A stretch of DNA of 64,000 nt from an uncultured Flavobacteriaceae bacterium (GCA_943788165.1 CALSPF010000002.1:448909-512908); one strand, 5' to 3'. Counted from the stretch's first letter, positions 37,282 to 47,953 are shown. Numbers and translations are program-made. Notes: generated by a model not told the origin, from the sequence alone.

Positions 37282-37395
37282 CACTTTGTCGTTAAATAAT
37301 GCAGTTAATCGATTTTTTAAACATACTGTTACCAGAAACAGCATCTTTATACAACCAGAACATAAGTAGGTTAAGTTCATGGTAAGATTTGGGGC

Positions 37396-37425
37396 AAAAA
37401 AGGAGGAATTTATTCCTCCTTTTTT
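37396..37425. terminator. Strong bidirectional intrinsic terminator
   Basis: A 13-bp perfect stem (AAAAAAGGAGGAA, loop TTTA, TTCCTCCTTTTTT). The A and T runs on either side let it work in both directions, for the PurF-like gene on the plus strand and the superoxide dismutase gene on the minus strand. Confidence 0.9.
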
Positions 37426-37499
37426 ATTTTATATACATTTCAGCCAAAAAAAAAGAGGACTCTAAGGCCCTCTCTCTTCATAACTCTTTACGTATTGTA

Positions 37500-38108
37500 T
37501 TACACTTGAGCAGCATATACTGCACTCACGGCGTTCCAATCAACCACATTAAAGAATGCATTGATATAATCTGGGCGACGGTTTTGGTAATTTAAGTAAT
37601 AGGCATGTTCCCATACATCTAAACCGAGGATTGGGTGACCACCACAACCAATTCCTGGCATAAGTGGATTGTCCTGGTTTGGTGTAGAGCAAACCTCTAC
37701 TTTCCCTCCTTTGTGAACACATAGCCAAGCCCATCCAGAACCAAAGCGAGTTGCTGCGGCTTTACTGAAAGCTTCTTTAAAGGCGTCAAATGATCCAAAA
37801 GCAGTATCGATTGCTGTAGCTAGTGCTCCTGTTGGTGAGCCGCCAGCAGTTGCTCCCATGGTAGACCAGAAAAGTGAGTGGTTGTAAAATCCACCTCCAT
37901 TGTTTCTTACTGCTCCATTGTCAAGATCAAGTGTTGTTAAAATGTCTTCAATGGATTTCCCTTCTAACTCGGTTCCTGCAACTGCATTATTTAAATTAGT
38001 GGTGTATCCATTGTGATGTTTTCCATGATGAATTTCCATCGTACGCGCATCAATGTGCGGTTCGAGAGCATCATAAGCATAAGGTAGTTGTGGTAATTCA
38101 AAAGCCAT
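37500..38108 (-). CDS. Superoxide dismutase (Fe/Mn family)
   Basis: A 202-residue Fe/Mn superoxide dismutase. Metal ligands: His in [11 protein letters not shown] (about residue 27), His in FYNHSLFW (about 77), and Asp/His in [18 protein letters not shown]. Which metal it uses is not certain from these motifs; no signal peptide, so cytoplasmic. The gene is bounded downstream by the bidirectional terminator and upstream by its own -7 box, so it is monocistronic. Confidence 0.95.
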   Translation of the reverse strand: MAFELPQLPYAYDALEPHIDARTMEIHHGKHHNGYTTNLNNAVAGTELEGKSIEDILTTLDLDNGAVRNNGGGFYNHSLFWSTMGATAGGSPTGALATAIDTAFGSFDAFKEAFSKAAATRFGSGWAWLCVHKGGKVEVCSTPNQDNPLMPGIGCGGHPILGLDVWEHAYYLNYQNRRPDYINAFFNVVDWNAVSAVYAAQV

Positions 38109-38133
38109 ATCTTTTTTTTTAAACGTTAGTCTA

Positions 38134-38141
38134 CAAATCTA
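38134..38141 (-). promoter_or_regulatory. Putative -7 box (TAGATTTG) for superoxide dismutase
   Basis: Exact TAnnTTTG match on the minus strand, 25 bp upstream of the start at 38108. No clear TTG element at the expected distance. Confidence 0.5.
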
Positions 38142-38165
38142 AAGATTAATTACATTTAAACTATC

Positions 38166-41100
38166 ATGGAAATTCAGCACATTTCACCTTCTTTTCACAT
38201 TTACAATGCCTCTGCAGGCTCTGGAAAGACTTTTTTGTTGGTTCAAAAGTATTTGGAAACCCTTTTAAGGGAGCAAAATGGCGATGGTTTTCATCGAATG
38301 TTGGCATTGACTTTTACCAACAAGGCAGTGTTTGAAATGAAATTCAGAATTTTAAAACAATTGCACACTTTTGCGGCAACCCAAAAGGCATTGAGAAATG
38401 ATCCTATGGCAATCAATATAATGAAGGAGTTGAACATAGATTCAGTTGAATTGGTTAAACGTGCTCGACGGGCCATGCATTCCATCTTACATGATTATGC
38501 CGCATTTGATGTCATTACTCTTGATAGTTTTACTCATCGAGTGATTCGTTCTTTTGCCAAAGATTTGGGTTTGTCTTATAATTTTAATGTGGCGCTTCAG
38601 GTCGATGTAATGCTTCAAGAAACGGTCGATTCCCTCCTCAATAGCGTTGGCGAAGAAGAAGAAATTACTCAGATTTTAGAGAATTTCACCTACGACAAAA
38701 TGGAGGATGAAGGAACAAGTTGGGACATAAAACAAAGTTTATTTCTCGCAGCAAAACTCCTTCTAAATGAGAACGATCGTCAAGAGATAAAATCGATCGC
38801 TGGATTAAGCGAGCAGCAAAAACAGCAACAACAAAGATTTATTGTCGATAAGAACAAAGCCTTAAAATTGGCCCTAGTAGAGAAAGGGAAAAAGACCGTT
38901 GATCTCTTAAAAGCAAATGGACTCTCCTCGACAGATTTTTCCTATGGCACACTTTACAATCGATTTTTGAAACTCTCTAAAGGTGATTTTGATGGCCTCG
39001 ACAGTGGAAAATTTCATCAAAACTTACAAGAGGGTAAAGGCATTTACCCATCAAAAATAGACGATAATAAGAAGCAATTAATCGAACAATTGTTACCCAG
39101 TCTTTTGTCTGATTATGAAGAAGCGTTAGAGAACTACTATATTTTTTTATTGACGAATGATATAAAAAAGCAGTGGGTACCGTTGCGTCTCTTGGCACGT
39201 CTAGCAAAGCAGTTGGAATTGAGGCAAAAAGAAGACAATACTGTTTTACTTTCAACTTTTAATGAACGAATCGCCAAAGAGATTTTAACCCATCCTGCAT
39301 CTTTTATTTATGAACGTTTGGGCGAGAATTATCGGTATTATTTTTTAGACGAATTTCAAGACACCTCTAATTTGCAATGGAAAAACTTAATTCCTTTAAT
39401 TGAAAATGCACTCATTAGTCAAGATCTGAATGGAAAGAGTGGAGCCCTTTTGTTGGTGGGGGATCCAAAACAATCGATTTATCGTTGGAGGGGAGGTGAT
39501 GTTGATCAGTTTGTTGGCTTGTTGGGAGAAGATCAACCTTTTCCAATCGAAAAAAATATTGTTTCACTTGCAACCAATTACCGAAGTACTTCACAAATAA
39601 TCAATTTCAACAACGCCCTATATGCCTCTTTGGAGAACTATTTGACCTTCACCGAAAACAAGCACATTTTTGGTAAAAGTGCCCACCAAAAAACACATAT
39701 TAAAGATGGAGGCTATATTCAGCTTGATGTTTTAAGTATTGAAGAAATAGAAGAAGACAAAGCCGCTTACTCCAATAAGGTGCTTACATTAATAAAAAAG
39801 TGCCATGAAGAAGGAACTTCCTATAATGAGATGGCTGTTTTGGTGAGAAAAAGAAAGCAGGCAGAGCAGATTACACAATCGCTTTCTTCACATAATTTAC
39901 CTGTAATTTCTTCAGATTCACTCGTGTTAGGGAAATCTCCCTATGTTCAATTTCTTCTCACGGTGATTTGCCTGCACGTAAAACCAGCCGATTTATTGTA
40001 TAAAAAAGAGCATTTAGATTTCTTATATGTGACCAAGCAAAGAGCAATGGATCAACATGATTTTGTCGTGCAAAAAATCAAGCAACCCATTGCGAAAGTA
40101 TGGAAAGAAGAAGGTATTGAATTTGACCTGAACCGTTTTGAATTATATTCACTCTATGATGTGGTTGAACAATTGTGTTTTGTTTTTCCAAACCTCCAGA
40201 CAAATGAGCCTTTTGTACAAAGTTTTTTGGACGTGTTGTTTAACTTTCGTCAAAAAGAAAACGCAAGCCCGCAAGCATTTCTTGATTTTTGGGAAAAAGA
40301 GGGGCAATTCAAAACCTTACATATGGCTGATGCTAGTCACGGTATTCGTGTGTTGACGATTCATCAAGCCAAAGGCTTAGAGTTTCCAGTAGTCTTTTTT
40401 CCCTATGCTGACGAACCCATTCATCCCAACCACAAACGCAAAATATGGTTAGACACAACCTCTTTTTTTGGAGAACAATTTCCTTTGGCTTGGATCAATT
40501 TATCCAAACGCTTGGAGCTCTATGGGCCAGCAGGTGAAGAATGTTTTCAGCGCATTCGTCGCGAGGAAGAGATTGATGCATGGAATACATTTTATGTCGC
40601 AACAACACGTGCTGTAGACCAGTTGTATATAATCACTAAAGAAACCAAAAAAGGCACAATTTCATACGCTGGCTTTTTGGAAAAATTTATTGAAGAGCAA
40701 AATAAGTCAAGTAATAACACTTCGTTTAGCTGGGGCAAGAAACCACCCATTGAGCAGCCGCCATCGACTGTTCTTTTAGCGCCAAAAGCAGTAGCCGAGC
40801 CAGTGTCAAAACACCCTTATGAAGCCCGTTTAATCTGGCAACTTGAACAGAATAAAGATGGAGGCGAAGCCAAAGATTTTGGGTTAATTATTCATGCATT
40901 GTTTGCCCAAATTGATTATGCTGAAGATGTTGAAACTGTATTGAATGACGGATACCACCGAGGCAATTTCTCAAAGGAGGACATGACCTTGTATATTAAG
41001 ATGTTTAAAAGTGTGGTCGAACACCCTAAATTACTTACTTATTTTTCAAAGGAATACAGTGTTTTAAATGAACAAACAATATTGCTGGACAAGGGGCAAG

Positions 41101-41318
41101 TGCTTCGGCCTGACCGTATCGTGATTAATGATCAACAGGCCGTTGTGTTAGATTATAAAACAGGGGAGCAAAAGGAAGAGCATTTAGCGCAAATTAAGGG
41201 CTATTGTCAAGCGGTAAATCAAGTAACGCAGAAAAACACACTAGGCTATTTGATTTACTTTTCAAAAAAAACAGAAAACCAACTGAATGTTTTAAAGATT
41301 TGCATAATTGGAGAATAG
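38166..41318 (+). CDS. addA: UvrD/AddA-type helicase-nuclease subunit
   Basis: A 1050-residue SF1 helicase with a C-terminal RecB-type nuclease domain. Helicase motifs in order: Walker A ASAGSGKT (about residues 15-22), [12 protein letters not shown] (Ia), LDEFQDTS (II, about 394), [15 protein letters not shown] (III, about 431), NYRS (IV), [11 protein letters not shown] (V, about 732), YVATTRA (VI). The nuclease motif DYKTG is near residue 995. It unwinds and resects double-strand breaks with the AddB-like partner, here separated from it by ompA. I use AddA by gene context; Bacteroidota forms are sometimes just called UvrD-helicase proteins. Confidence 0.88.
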   Translation: MEIQHISPSFHIYNASAGSGKTFLLVQKYLETLLREQNGDGFHRMLALTFTNKAVFEMKFRILKQLHTFAATQKALRNDPMAINIMKELNIDSVELVKRARRAMHSILHDYAAFDVITLDSFTHRVIRSFAKDLGLSYNFNVALQVDVMLQETVDSLLNSVGEEEEITQILENFTYDKMEDEGTSWDIKQSLFLAAKLLLNENDRQEIKSIAGLSEQQKQQQQRFIVDKNKALKLALVEKGKKTVDLLKANGLSSTDFSYGTLYNRFLKLSKGDFDGLDSGKFHQNLQEGKGIYPSKIDDNKKQLIEQLLPSLLSDYEEALENYYIFLLTNDIKKQWVPLRLLARLAKQLELRQKEDNTVLLSTFNERIAKEILTHPASFIYERLGENYRYYFLDEFQDTSNLQWKNLIPLIENALISQDLNGKSGALLLVGDPKQSIYRWRGGDVDQFVGLLGEDQPFPIEKNIVSLATNYRSTSQIINFNNALYASLENYLTFTENKHIFGKSAHQKTHIKDGGYIQLDVLSIEEIEEDKAAYSNKVLTLIKKCHEEGTSYNEMAVLVRKRKQAEQITQSLSSHNLPVISSDSLVLGKSPYVQFLLTVICLHVKPADLLYKKEHLDFLYVTKQRAMDQHDFVVQKIKQPIAKVWKEEGIEFDLNRFELYSLYDVVEQLCFVFPNLQTNEPFVQSFLDVLFNFRQKENASPQAFLDFWEKEGQFKTLHMADASHGIRVLTIHQAKGLEFPVVFFPYADEPIHPNHKRKIWLDTTSFFGEQFPLAWINLSKRLELYGPAGEECFQRIRREEEIDAWNTFYVATTRAVDQLYIITKETKKGTISYAGFLEKFIEEQNKSSNNTSFSWGKKPPIEQPPSTVLLAPKAVAEPVSKHPYEARLIWQLEQNKDGGEAKDFGLIIHALFAQIDYAEDVETVLNDGYHRGNFSKEDMTLYIKMFKSVVEHPKLLTYFSKEYSVLNEQTILLDKGQVLRPDRIVINDQQAVVLDYKTGEQKEEHLAQIKGYCQAVNQVTQKNTLGYLIYFSKKTENQLNVLKICIIGE

Positions 41319-41339
41319 CGATAAACCCTTTAAATTCCT

Positions 41340-41369
41340 TTGTTAACTCGACTATTACTGTTATTTTTA
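41340..41369 (+). promoter_or_regulatory. Promoter TTG-N19-TATTTTTA for ompA
   Basis: TTG at 41340-41342, a 19-bp spacer, and TATTTTTA at 41362-41369, ending 20 bp before the ATG at 41390. It fits the flavobacterial consensus with one mismatch and lies just after the addA stop. Confidence 0.6.
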
Positions 41370-41389
41370 TTAAAAATAATAAAAACACC

Positions 41390-42760
41390 ATGAAAACATT
41401 AATCAGAGGTTTATTTCTAGTCTTAACACTCGTTATAACATCTGTAGCGCAAGCGCAAGATGATAATAACCCTTGGGTCATTTCATTTGGTGTTAATGCG
41501 GTTGACAGTTATCCAACCAATGCACCTACAAATCAATTTGGTGGAGAAACAGGAAATTGGTTTAATGAGTTTTACAATACCTCACATTGGAATATATCTT
41601 CCATATCTACACTTGGTGTATCAAGATATGTTGTAGATAGATTTTCGCTTTCAAGTAGATTTAGTTTTAACCAATTAACAACATTTGGTGATACATCGGT
41701 TCAAGGGACAACATTTGCCTCACTAAACTTAGTTGCACGTAACTCTCTTGCAAAGAAAAGTTCAACATGGGAGCCTTTCACGGAAGTTGGTGCAAACTAC
41801 AACTGGTTGGATGATGAGCAATATTTCGGTTTCACTGTAGGAGGTGGATTGGTTTATTGGAAAAATGATAACCTAGGTATTTCTTACCAGGTAAATTATA
41901 ACCACAGTGTTGAGTCAGTAACAGGCCTAACAAACTTCCAGCATTACCTTGGTGTAAACTTTAAGTATGGTGGAGTTGATACAGATGGTGATGGTGTATA
42001 CGATAAAGACGATGCTTGCCCAGAGGTTGCCGGTTTAGAAGAATTTGGCGGATGTCCAGATTCAGACGGTGACGGAATAACCGATAAGGAAGATGCCTGT
42101 CCAAACAGAGCTGGTTCTGCAGAAATGAACGGTTGTCCTGACACTGATGGCGATGGTCTTTCTGATATTGAAGATGCATGTCCAAACCGTGCAGGTACTG
42201 CTCAAATGGGTGGTTGTCCTGATACTGACGGTGATGGTGTAAGCGATAAAGACGATACATGTCCAGAAGAAGCTGGTCCTGCCGCTAACAACGGATGTCC
42301 TTGGCCAGATGCTGACGGAGACGGTGTTGCTGATAAAGATGATTCTTGTCCTGAACTAGCAGGCGTTGCTGCAAACAATGGTTGTCCTGAATTACCACAA
42401 GATGTTATTGAAACAATGAATACTGAAGGAACAATGATTCGTTTCAAAGCGGAAAGCGCTGAAATAATTGGAGCAGATTCTGCCGAGGTTATTCAGAAAA
42501 TCAAAGGAATTTTAGAAAGTTATCCTACTGCAACTTTTGTTGTTGAAGGTCACGCTTCAAGTGATGGAAGTAAAGGATACAACCTTAAATTGTCTGAATC
42601 ACGTGCTGCTTCAGTTCAAGCAGCTCTAATAGCTGCAGGTGCAGACGCCAGTCGTCTTTCTACTGCTTCTTATGGAGAAGAAAAACCAATTGGTAACAAC
42701 GATACCGCTATAGGTAGAAAAGTAAATAGAAGAGTTCAGTTTACAGTAGGTAAAGAATAA
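41390..42760 (+). CDS. OmpA-family outer-membrane protein with TSP type 3 repeats
   Basis: A 456-residue outer-membrane protein. The start at 41390 gives a signal peptide [23 protein letters not shown]. An N-terminal eight-strand barrel-like domain (about residues 25-195) is followed by five calcium-binding thrombospondin type 3 repeats, then a C-terminal OmpA peptidoglycan-binding domain with the [19 protein letters not shown] and NRRVQF motifs. It anchors the outer membrane to peptidoglycan. The promoter and the terminator around it indicate a separate highly expressed unit between addA and addB. Confidence 0.93.
   Translation: MKTLIRGLFLVLTLVITSVAQAQDDNNPWVISFGVNAVDSYPTNAPTNQFGGETGNWFNEFYNTSHWNISSISTLGVSRYVVDRFSLSSRFSFNQLTTFGDTSVQGTTFASLNLVARNSLAKKSSTWEPFTEVGANYNWLDDEQYFGFTVGGGLVYWKNDNLGISYQVNYNHSVESVTGLTNFQHYLGVNFKYGGVDTDGDGVYDKDDACPEVAGLEEFGGCPDSDGDGITDKEDACPNRAGSAEMNGCPDTDGDGLSDIEDACPNRAGTAQMGGCPDTDGDGVSDKDDTCPEEAGPAANNGCPWPDADGDGVADKDDSCPELAGVAANNGCPELPQDVIETMNTEGTMIRFKAESAEIIGADSAEVIQKIKGILESYPTATFVVEGHASSDGSKGYNLKLSESRAASVQAALIAAGADASRLSTASYGEEKPIGNNDTAIGRKVNRRVQFTVGKE
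41978..42393 (+). repeat. Five thrombospondin type 3 repeats within ompA
   Basis: Five tandem units of 27-29 codons with the pattern DxDGDG...DKDDxCPxxAG...GCP. Each holds Asp-rich calcium sites and two Cys. The nucleotide sequence is diverged between units, so this is an old expansion kept by selection on the protein. Confidence 0.9.
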
Positions 42761-42777
42761 CCTCTTTCTATAGAATT

Positions 42778-42810
42778 AAAATAATGCCTTGAATAACAAG
42801 GCATTATTTT
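42778..42810 (+). terminator. Intrinsic terminator after ompA
   Basis: A 14-bp perfect stem (AAAATAATGCCTTG, loop AATAA, CAAGGCATTATTTT) followed by further T residues, 18 bp after the ompA stop. Confidence 0.9.
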
Positions 42811-42865
42811 TTCTCATATTCGTCAATTCCATAAATAGGTATTACTTTAATTAAAAATTTAAGCA

Positions 42866-45598
42866 GTGATTCCTTTTTTAGCCGAAGCCGTAAAAACCAT
42901 ACAGTCCAAGAATGCATCGTTAGCAGATGTAATTGTTGTACTACCAAGTAAGCGAGCAAAGGTTTTTTTAGTCAATCATCTTCTTCAACAGATTGATTCC
43001 CCTCAGTTTTCTCCTCAAATTTTCAGTATTGAAGAATTTGTTGGCAATCTGTCTCAACTCAAGAAAGCACCGCAGATACAGCAAGTATTTACCCTTTATA
43101 GCGCTTATCAAGAGTGTATTGCCAAAGAAAAGCAAGACAGTTTTGAAAATTGCTTGCAGTGGCTCTCTCGTTTGCTAAAAGACTTTAATGACATTGACGC
43201 TTATCAAGTAGATCCAGCCACAATCCTCACCAATGTTGGTGCGTTTTATGCACTGGAATTACTCAACGATGAAGAGGAGGAATTTTCCATCGATCAGGCC
43301 TTTTGGGAAGCTTTGCCCAACATATATGATGAATTCAAGAACAAGTTGGTCGATAAGCAATGGGGTACCATGGGGATGTTGTACAGAGAAGCACTAGATT
43401 CTCTTCAAATATATATGGATCAAACACAGAAGCAGCATTATTTTGTTGGCTTTAATGCATTGAATACATCTGAAGAATATTTATTTCAAGAGTTTTTAAC
43501 CAGTGGAAAGGGCGAGGTGTTATGGGATTTAGACAATGCACTCTATGAAGATTCGATTCATGCATCTTCTCGTTTTATTCGTAAATATCAAAACGAATGG
43601 ACTCACTACAGAAAACAGCCAAGTTCGTTTAACTCATCTCGTTTTAGTGGAGCAAAAAACATTAAAGCTGTTGGTTTTTCAGGCAGTATTGAACAGGCTC
43701 AATATGTGGGAAAATTGCTTCAAACGTCTCCTTCTGCGTCCAATTCGACGGTGGTAATTCTAGGCGATGAATCCATGTTGCTTCCTGTGTTATCCCATCT
43801 ACCATTGACGCAAAACCATTGGAATGTAACCATGGGGTATCCTATTGCTCAATTGCCCGTGACGCAATTTTTTATTGACTTTTTGACCTTGCATTCATCG
43901 CACAATGATGAAGGATATGAACGAAAACAATTGTTAAGTGTTTTAAATTATCCCCCCATTCGTAGATGCCTAGTTCAGGAGAGTACTGCAAACAAGGAAG
44001 ATCTCCTGTTGCTAGAACGTTTATATTCCCCGAGAACACCATTTAGCTCGCTCAAATCCTTTGTTAAGGCTCCTCTTGGTGAGGCATTGGTTACAATTCC
44101 AAAAGATGCTTTTATTCTTTTGGATCAATGTTTAGCGCTAATAAATCACTTGCTCAATTTTTTTTCAACCCAAAAAACAACAGAGCTTGCGCAAGCAACA
44201 CTTCTTGGGTTGCGAAAATTAATTCTTCAAACCAAGGTGCAGCTTCAATCGGAAGCAATTGATATTTCAATTCCGGCAGTTTTATTTTTGTTGAAAGAGG
44301 GAATACAATTGCAAACCATCGATTTTAAGGGCGATCCTGTTCAAGGATTACAGTTAATGGGAATGTTAGAAACGCGAGTATTGGATTTTGAAACAATCAT
44401 CATTACCAATGTAAATGAAGGTATTTTACCCGTAGGTAAAAACGATCAAAGCTTTTTCCCTTTTTCTTTAAAAAAACACTTTGGCCTTCCCACCTTTCTA
44501 GATAATGACGCGATTTATACGTACCACTTTTACCGTATTCTACAGCGGGCAAAAAACATTCATCTATTGTATAATGCAACAAGTGAAGGCCTCAATGCTG
44601 GAGAAAAAAGTAGGTTTATTCGTCAATTGGAATTGGCAAAATTTCCAAAACACACGTTTAGTGATCGTCACGCTTCTCGAAATATTGTTGTTCAAGAGAA
44701 ACCCATCCAAGAGGTTCAAAAAAGCGAAACCATTATAGCTCAGCTCGAAAAGGTGGCAGATAAAGGATTTTCACCAACCTCTTTGAGTAGTTATTTGGTC
44801 AATCCAATTGATTTTTATCAGCGCTATGTTTTAGGGATAAGGCCACCCATAGAAACAGAGAAGGTGCTGTCACACTTTCAGCGCGGTAATATTATTCACG
44901 AAACTTTAGAAAAGTTGTATGCTCCTTTTGTTGGGAAACCAATGCAACTTGCTTTTTACGAAGAGATGTTTGACAACTTACATTCGATTCTTTTATCTTT
45001 TTACGTAAAAGTGTACCCGCAAGCCGAGAAACCAACGGGAGAAAATCACTTGATATTGGCGGCTTATGAGCGTTCTCTGATAGAGTTTTTGACCCAAGAA
45101 ATGCAATTAATCAAACAAGGCGCAGGTTTGACAATCTTGGAAGTTGAAAAGGAATTTTCTGTTGACCTACCCATTTCATCACTAGCTGGTTCCGTTAAGA
45201 TTGGAGGTACAATTGACCGAATTGATCGTTTTAATGGTGTTTTACGTTTCATTGATTACAAGACAGGCGTTATAGAAAAAACGAAGTTATATTGGAATGG
45301 ATGGGAAGATTTTGTGGGAGAATATAAGCGACAACCTCTTTTTCAAGTACTCTTATACGCATGGTCTCAACAAGCTCATTATCCAATGGACACTACCTTT
45401 GAGACGGGCATAATTTCCTTAAAAACACCCATGGCGAATGTCTTACCAGTGGTCAGGAAAGATCTTCCAAAAACAATAAATCAGTGTCAAATTGATACTG
45501 CGTTTGTAGAAGATTTCGAACAGTTTTTAACGGGCTTAGTAGAAGAAATCTTTGATGTGCAAAAGTCTTTTGTATATTTGGAGAACGAAATGGATTAA
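42866..45598 (+). CDS. addB: AddB-type nuclease/inactivated helicase subunit (PD-(D/E)XK)
   Basis: A 910-residue partner of AddA. The body resembles an inactive helicase (VVLPSKRAKVFLVNHLL at the start, IIITNVNEGILP in the middle). The C-terminal PD-(D/E)XK nuclease domain has RFIDYKTG (about residue 797) and a following KRQPLFQVLLYAW segment. The start is GTG at 42866; a TAA lies two codons upstream in frame, so no earlier start exists. It lies downstream of the ompA terminator and so probably has its own promoter. Confidence 0.85.
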   Translation: MIPFLAEAVKTIQSKNASLADVIVVLPSKRAKVFLVNHLLQQIDSPQFSPQIFSIEEFVGNLSQLKKAPQIQQVFTLYSAYQECIAKEKQDSFENCLQWLSRLLKDFNDIDAYQVDPATILTNVGAFYALELLNDEEEEFSIDQAFWEALPNIYDEFKNKLVDKQWGTMGMLYREALDSLQIYMDQTQKQHYFVGFNALNTSEEYLFQEFLTSGKGEVLWDLDNALYEDSIHASSRFIRKYQNEWTHYRKQPSSFNSSRFSGAKNIKAVGFSGSIEQAQYVGKLLQTSPSASNSTVVILGDESMLLPVLSHLPLTQNHWNVTMGYPIAQLPVTQFFIDFLTLHSSHNDEGYERKQLLSVLNYPPIRRCLVQESTANKEDLLLLERLYSPRTPFSSLKSFVKAPLGEALVTIPKDAFILLDQCLALINHLLNFFSTQKTTELAQATLLGLRKLILQTKVQLQSEAIDISIPAVLFLLKEGIQLQTIDFKGDPVQGLQLMGMLETRVLDFETIIITNVNEGILPVGKNDQSFFPFSLKKHFGLPTFLDNDAIYTYHFYRILQRAKNIHLLYNATSEGLNAGEKSRFIRQLELAKFPKHTFSDRHASRNIVVQEKPIQEVQKSETIIAQLEKVADKGFSPTSLSSYLVNPIDFYQRYVLGIRPPIETEKVLSHFQRGNIIHETLEKLYAPFVGKPMQLAFYEEMFDNLHSILLSFYVKVYPQAEKPTGENHLILAAYERSLIEFLTQEMQLIKQGAGLTILEVEKEFSVDLPISSLAGSVKIGGTIDRIDRFNGVLRFIDYKTGVIEKTKLYWNGWEDFVGEYKRQPLFQVLLYAWSQQAHYPMDTTFETGIISLKTPMANVLPVVRKDLPKTINQCQIDTAFVEDFEQFLTGLVEEIFDVQKSFVYLENEMD

Positions 45599-45622
45599 TT
45601 CCTTTACGACAACTATATTTAA

Positions 45623-46534
45623 ATGGGTAAAGAAAAGGGTGGCGATAGAAAAGAATTGAATTGGTTTCTCCAATTATTCACCATTGGTGATCGATTTTCT
45701 GTGCGTGACTTCTACGACCGTTTAAAGAAAGGGTTTGTTGAATTTTTAATCGTATTTTTTGGTGTATTGGTTTCTTTCTCTGTAGAGCAACAGGGAGAAA
45801 ATTTTGATGATCGCGGTTCCAATATCGATAATTTATCTGGTCTTCGTGATGAGCTGATGCAAATGCGAGAGTATACACAAGAATATGTCACTCAAAATGA
45901 GTGGGTGACTGATATGTATCTCCAGCAATACCTTCGCTGGGAAGAAGATAATGACAGTATTTTTTTAGTCTACGAGGAGGAAGATGATTTTTATTACCCA
46001 CCCATGGCTTTATATACAAATCGAGATCCATTCAATCCGCCACGTGTTGTTTATGACGCAATTAAGCTTGATGGAACTTTTCGTTTTTTAGGGTCAGATA
46101 TTGGTCGATTGGTCAACGACAACTATGATGGTACAGATTTAAAATATTTGATGATCAACACTGACAAGGAAGAAAAAACATTTGTCGATGAGTACAGGTC
46201 TCGCTTAGCTACCCAGTGGGTTTTTGATATCGAAAACATAGAGGTCGAGGATAATTCTTTTTGGGTAGAAAACAGAAAGTATCTTCAGCAAGATCGTTTT
46301 ATCAAATACAATTTATTTAAGCGCCTTGAGTTGTGGGATCAGATTAATGAGCAGCTGCTTAGTTATGACGGGACCTTGGCTGAAAACATCAAAATTCTAG
46401 ATTCAGTCCTTTTGGAAAAAGAACGAGAATGGACGCTTATTTGGTGGTGGGGGGAGACACCAAGTTGGCTACAATCTTCCCCGAAATTAGCGACGGAGGA
46501 ACCCCAGGACCAGGAACCGTTAGTTGACCAGTAA
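45623..46534 (+). CDS. Hypothetical membrane-anchored protein overlapping crtI
   Basis: A 303-residue protein that I do not recognise. After 35 charged residues comes one membrane helix (FVEFLIVFFGVLVSFSVEQ, about residues 37-55), then a long acidic, helical, extracytoplasmic-type region (DELMQMREYTQEYV; EEEDDFYYPP; FKRLELWDQI). This layout resembles flavobacterial DUF6090-like proteins, but I would not assign it. The last 32 codons lie antisense to the 3' end of crtI (overlap 98 bp), so the C-terminus may be read-through. Confidence 0.7.
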   Translation: MGKEKGGDRKELNWFLQLFTIGDRFSVRDFYDRLKKGFVEFLIVFFGVLVSFSVEQQGENFDDRGSNIDNLSGLRDELMQMREYTQEYVTQNEWVTDMYLQQYLRWEEDNDSIFLVYEEEDDFYYPPMALYTNRDPFNPPRVVYDAIKLDGTFRFLGSDIGRLVNDNYDGTDLKYLMINTDKEEKTFVDEYRSRLATQWVFDIENIEVEDNSFWVENRKYLQQDRFIKYNLFKRLELWDQINEQLLSYDGTLAENIKILDSVLLEKEREWTLIWWWGETPSWLQSSPKLATEEPQDQEPLVDQ

Positions 46535-47900
46535 AATACAAATCCTTTACTTTTTTGCTTTTTAGTTTTGGTCGTAAGAATGCGGTTTGCAATAGTGTAT
46601 TGGCCATTCCGTATGCATTTCCCTTGTACGAATTGTATTCTTCTACAAAATCATTGACACAGAAAGATTCGCTGAAAAGAATTGCATCGCGTACAGATTG
46701 ATCGGTCAAGTGCTCTAAACGATCAATTATGATGTTAAAGTATTTTTCGCGCATCTCAGGAGTGTCTTCCAAGCCCGGTGCAATTGGAATGAGTAAGAAG
46801 CATGCTTCTTTGCCTTCTGGTGCCATAGAACTATCTGTCATGGAGGGGAAATTCCCATAGAACAATGGGCTCTCTGGCCATTTAGGATTGTCGTAGATGT
46901 CGGCTGCATGTGCATCAAAATCAACATCAAAGAAAAGGGTATGATGCGAAACATTCTTTACTTTTTTATCTAAGCCTATAAAAAACAACAAAGATGAAGG
47001 AGCAAATGTTTTCTTGTCCCAATATTTTTCGGAGTAGGCACGATATTTTGATTCCAGTAAACTTTCAGAATGATGATAATCGGCCCCACTAATAACGATA
47101 TCTGCATTGATTATTTCTTGATTCGCTACAATTCCTACTGCTTTTCCTTCTTCAACAAGAATTTTTTCTACCGTTTGATTGGTGTGAAATTCTACCCCTA
47201 GTCCTTTAGCTAAGCGAACCATTCCTTCTACTACTGAATACATTCCTTTGTCGGGATGCCAAGTACCTAAACCAAAGTCCGCAAAGTTCATAAAATTGTA
47301 AAAGGCGGGAGTTTGACTGGGTTTAGCGCCCAGAAACAGAACAGGAAATTGAAGTATTTGCGCCAAACGAGGATTGTTGAATTCTTTCATTACCTCTCGT
47401 TTAATTGTGCTCAGAAAATAGCCCACTTTTTTAACAGTAGCTGGAGTCACGAGCTCAAGTGGTGAAATCCCTGGTCGGTACACTAAATCTTTAATGGCAA
47501 TATTGTAATTATCTTCTGCCTTTTTAATGAATCGTTTCAACGGAATTGAACTGCCGGCTTCTTCTTTTTCAAAAGCGACGTAAATCTTTTCAAGTGTGTC
47601 ACCAATTTTTATGGATTCTTGCTTATCAAAATAAACCTCATAACCGGGATCTAATTTTTCTAAGGTGTAGTATTCACTTACTTTTTTCCCAAAATCACCA
47701 AAATAACTATCAAATACACCGGGCATCCAGTACCATGAAGGACCTATATCAAAGGTGAACCCGTCTTTCTTGAATTGACGCGCTCGCCCTCCTGGGGTAC
47801 TGTTTTTTTCATACACTGCTACTTCATGCCCTTCTTTGGCTAAATAAGAAGCGACAGAGATTGAAGAGAAACCAGACCCTATTACGATTATTTTTTTCAT
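46437..47900 (-). CDS. crtI: Phytoene desaturase (CrtI family)
   Basis: A 487-residue FAD-dependent carotenoid desaturase that converts phytoene towards lycopene. N-terminal dinucleotide fold IVIGSGFSSISVASYLAKEG and YEKNSTPGGRARQF; C-terminal FAD motif TGQLTVPGPGVPPSLISGK. Unlike the usual flavobacterial cluster, crtB is not next to it. It follows the ion-channel gene on the same strand after 53 bp. An inverted repeat lies just upstream of its start, and the 3' end overlaps the convergent hypothetical gene. Confidence 0.92.
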   Translation of the reverse strand: MKKIIVIGSGFSSISVASYLAKEGHEVAVYEKNSTPGGRARQFKKDGFTFDIGPSWYWMPGVFDSYFGDFGKKVSEYYTLEKLDPGYEVYFDKQESIKIGDTLEKIYVAFEKEEAGSSIPLKRFIKKAEDNYNIAIKDLVYRPGISPLELVTPATVKKVGYFLSTIKREVMKEFNNPRLAQILQFPVLFLGAKPSQTPAFYNFMNFADFGLGTWHPDKGMYSVVEGMVRLAKGLGVEFHTNQTVEKILVEEGKAVGIVANQEIINADIVISGADYHHSESLLESKYRAYSEKYWDKKTFAPSSLLFFIGLDKKVKNVSHHTLFFDVDFDAHAADIYDNPKWPESPLFYGNFPSMTDSSMAPEGKEACFLLIPIAPGLEDTPEMREKYFNIIIDRLEHLTDQSVRDAILFSESFCVNDFVEEYNSYKGNAYGMANTLLQTAFLRPKLKSKKVKDLYFTGQLTVPGPGVPPSLISGKIVANLVSPPTTK

Positions 47901-47913
47901 GGCAAATTTTGGT

Positions 47914-47939
47914 GTAGGCTATTTGAGTAAATAGCATAC
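47914..47939. promoter_or_regulatory. 26-bp inverted repeat upstream of crtI
   Basis: GTAGGCTATTT-GAGT-AAATAGCATAC: two 11-bp arms with one mismatch around a 4-bp spacer, centred about 26 bp upstream of the crtI start. It could be an operator, for example for a MerR- or TetR-type regulator of carotenoid genes, or an RNA hairpin in the channel-crtI transcript. Confidence 0.45.
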
Positions 47940-47953
47940 GTTTTAAGTATAGT

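Noticed and set aside
41978-42393. Possible CRISPR-like or recombinational DNA repeat
   Set aside because: Units are in frame inside ompA, diverged at DNA level, and match calcium-binding thrombospondin type 3 protein repeats.
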